NCBI GenBank assembly: GCA_038240295.1
Contig: JBBSDW010000081.1
Span: forward strand, 1-15,750
DNA: 15,750 nucleotides
Direction of reading: 5' to 3'
From: JABDDM01 sp038240295
Lineage (GTDB): Bacteria; Bacteroidota; Ignavibacteria; Palsa-1295
Shown: piece by piece, positions 14,409 to 15,750 of the stretch
Layout of the letters: the number at the start of each line of letters is the position of its first letter
How positions within the stretch are numbered: position 1 is the stretch's first letter
Notes under the pieces: generated by a model
Database searches by the model: none
Seen by the model: only the letters and a program-made list of their open reading frames with translations
Told to the model about the DNA's origin: nothing
Position numbers and translations under genes: made by a program

Positions 14409-14422
14409 AGATCATTCGATAT

Positions 14423-14759
14423 GATTGTACGCAAACTCAGAGAGGGATCCAAATCGGGTCGCAATCTCCCTGAACTCCGCCGCATTCACAAGTCTTGATC
14501 CCTTCGAACCATTCCAGCATGATTGCCGTCAAGCTCTTTGCTGGCGCTCCTGACTTGTTGTTTCGAACGTTCTCGGGCATGAAACCTTCGTCTGGGGAAT
14601 GAGCTTTCTCCAGAGAGTGAACTTCTTGACGACACGATTTGGTCGCTTGGTTTCAATCCCGAATCGCGCAAGCTCTTTGCGGCAGGTCGCTATGGTTTAC
14701 TTATGATTGATCTACGAAATAGCACATGGGAAGAATCACGCTCAATAGGCTTATCCTAA
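14423..14759 (+). pseudogene. Remnant of a BNR/Ycf48-like propeller gene, frameshifted
   Basis: No single frame spans this stretch, but consecutive frames give repeat-like protein pieces. One frame yields RVAISLNSAAFTSLDPFEP up to about 14510. A second (from ATG 14519) yields KLFAGAPDLLFRTFSGMKPSSG. A third, from 14598, yields NELSPESELLDDTIWSLGF, NPESRKLFAAGRYGLL and MIDLRNSTWEE before the TAA at 14757. The pattern (SLxxxP, KLFAGxxxLL, W) repeats as in BNR/Ycf48-type beta-propellers. The second-to-third join needs the loss of just one G in GGGG at 14594-14597. The 3' end overlaps the start of the RCC1-like gene by 34 bp. It lacks a visible 5' end. Assembly error is an alternative to decay. 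Confidence 0.45.
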
Positions 14760-15584
14760 TTTTGTTCGTTACAGAATTAAGCGGATTGGGTTCGGCCTCG
14801 GCACAGAGCCCCGCTTCCAGTGCATCAAGCGATAATCCGTCTATGATTGATGCGGATGGTTATCTTCACACGTGGGGTGTGGGGTGAGAATTTTTACGGG
14901 AGACTCGGTGTGAACCTCGACACTTCGTACGTCACGGTGCCCGCGTTAATCGCCAATCCTCCTGGAGTCAATGGCTGGAAATCTCTTTCGTTTGGCAGAG
15001 ACGCTACCGGTCTTATAACATTTGGTATCACCGATGACAATCAACTTTACGAATGGGGCGACGGATGCTGGATGGCCGACGGAACAAAGAACACGAAAGA
15101 AACGACTCCGACAAGGGTGAAATTGCCCCCAGGTACAACTGGAGTGGTGACAGCTTTTTCGGGTGGAGCATTTGTAATGCAGACGACAGATTGCAGAGTC
15201 TGGTCATGGGGTCGCGCCGCGTGGGGTAATTTGGGAATCGGGCCTAACGCTCACGACAGCACGGTTCCCGTTTACGTAAGCACATTCCCGTGCTCGACTG
15301 CCTCGGTTGCCGCGTACAGTCCAAGCCTGATTGGTTCGGCCTGGATCACTCGAACTCCCGGTACGGCCACACTTCATTTCACAACCCCGATCGGTTGCCG
15401 GCTTTCGTACTCCGTTTGCGATGTGCTGGGACGAGAGCTACAAGGATCTACTGAAAGGTTATACGATGCCGGGACACATCTCGAAAACATTCAGACGAAA
15501 GGTCTGCTGTCTGGAAGCTACTTTGTAAGAATTTCCTCGCAGTCAGCTCTGCCTCGAACTCTTAGGCTCGCTGTAGTGCGTTGA
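14726..15584 (+). pseudogene. Secreted RCC1-like protein with type IX sorting domain, frameshifted
   Basis: From the ATG at 14726 one frame encodes a signal peptide (LNRLILILFVTELSGLG, cleavage near SASA) and then DGYLHTWGVG before a TGA at 14885. A second frame continues with ENFYGRLGVNLDTSYVTVP and runs to 15584. Removing one G of GGGG (14881-14884) joins them as DGYLHTWGVGENFYGRLG, a textbook RCC1 repeat. Two more RCC1-like units follow (QLYEWGDG..., RVWSWGRAAWGNLGIG). The last 80 residues resemble a type A type IX secretion sorting domain: TATLHFTTP, SYSVCDVLGRELQ and LSGSYFVRISSQ near the end. About three blades is short for a propeller. The product, if intact, would be surface-attached or secreted. 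A start within the second frame (ATG 14847) would lack a signal peptide. Confidence 0.75.
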
Positions 15585-15593
15585 ATTATTTTT

Positions 15594-15750
15594 TCAAAAT
15601 GCAACCACCTCGCCGGCCTTGAAGCCCTTGGGTGTTGAGTCGATTCGGGTGAGTGTGCTTTCGGGATCATGCTCGAAAAAGAGGAGCCATTTCTCTTCGT
15701 ACATCCTCGGAATGAGTTCTTTCTTTTCCTGCAACGTCGTCAGCGGAAAA
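15594..15750 (-). CDS. C-terminal end of a metallo-beta-lactamase-fold hydrolase (partial)
   Basis: Only the last 51 codons are in the window; the 5' part lies beyond the right edge. The sequence FPLTTLQEKKELIPRMYEE then KWLLFFEHDPESTLTRID matches the C-terminal helix and strand I know from many MBL-fold metallohydrolases (usually LLPxAxEExWLLFFEHDP). The metal-binding HxHxDH motif would be upstream and is not visible. It converges on the RCC1-like gene with 9 bp between the stops. Confidence 0.75.
   Translation of the reverse strand, partial: FPLTTLQEKKELIPRMYEEKWLLFFEHDPESTLTRIDSTPKGFKAGEVVAF

Overview
The window reads as a chromosomal segment from a Bacteroidetes/Chlorobi-group bacterium. 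An unclassified lineage near Ignavibacteria or Kapabacteria fits best, but that level is inference. The evidence is: a C-terminal domain of the type IX secretion sorting type on a secreted RCC1-like protein; a glycogen synthase followed by a lipoprotein and a beta-barrel protein, an arrangement I recall from Bacteroidetes; long-chain polyprenyl synthase and serine hydroxymethyltransferase sequences of that flavour; and a near absence of good Shine-Dalgarno sites. No tRNA, rRNA, CRISPR array, transposase or phage gene was recognised.

Layout. At 1-153 there are heptanucleotide repeats. At 154-585 lies msrB (methionine sulfoxide reductase B, + strand), followed by a bidirectional hairpin terminator. 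From 761 to 4512 four minus-strand genes follow, transcribed right to left: cytochrome P450 (4512-3181), a secreted ARPP-1/DUF6569-type protein (3136-1970), a four-helix membrane protein (1819-1064) and a small one-helix membrane protein (934-761). The P450 and ARPP-1 genes are only 44 bp apart and look co-transcribed; a perfect palindrome lies just upstream of the P450. From 4513 to 5037 there is a gene-free stretch holding a REP-like palindromic repeat. A minus-strand DUF6438-type lipoprotein follows (5901-5038); a heptanucleotide repeat is embedded in its N-terminal coding region.

From 5952 to 13965 a long + strand run begins with glgA. It continues with a DNRLRE/DUF4270-like lipoprotein, an outer-membrane beta-barrel, rpiB, glyA, tatC and a long-chain polyprenyl diphosphate synthase. 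From the lipoprotein onwards the gaps are at most 41 bp, so 7665-13965 is probably one operon mixing envelope biogenesis with core carbon and one-carbon metabolism. The junction of the last two genes is rich in simple repeats: a run of GCT codons, then six copies of a 15-bp unit translated in frame.

The right end looks eroded. A minus-strand Rieske protein converges on the polyprenyl synthase, sharing a TTAA for both stops. Next comes the remnant of a BNR/Ycf48-like propeller gene, then a secreted RCC1-like gene with a type IX sorting domain. Each appears broken by one extra G in a GGGG run. The window closes with the 3' end of a minus-strand metallo-beta-lactamase-fold gene. The points most worth a second look are the two G-run frameshifts, the coding minisatellite, the heptamer repeat family that invades a signal-peptide region, and the P450/ARPP-1 pair.
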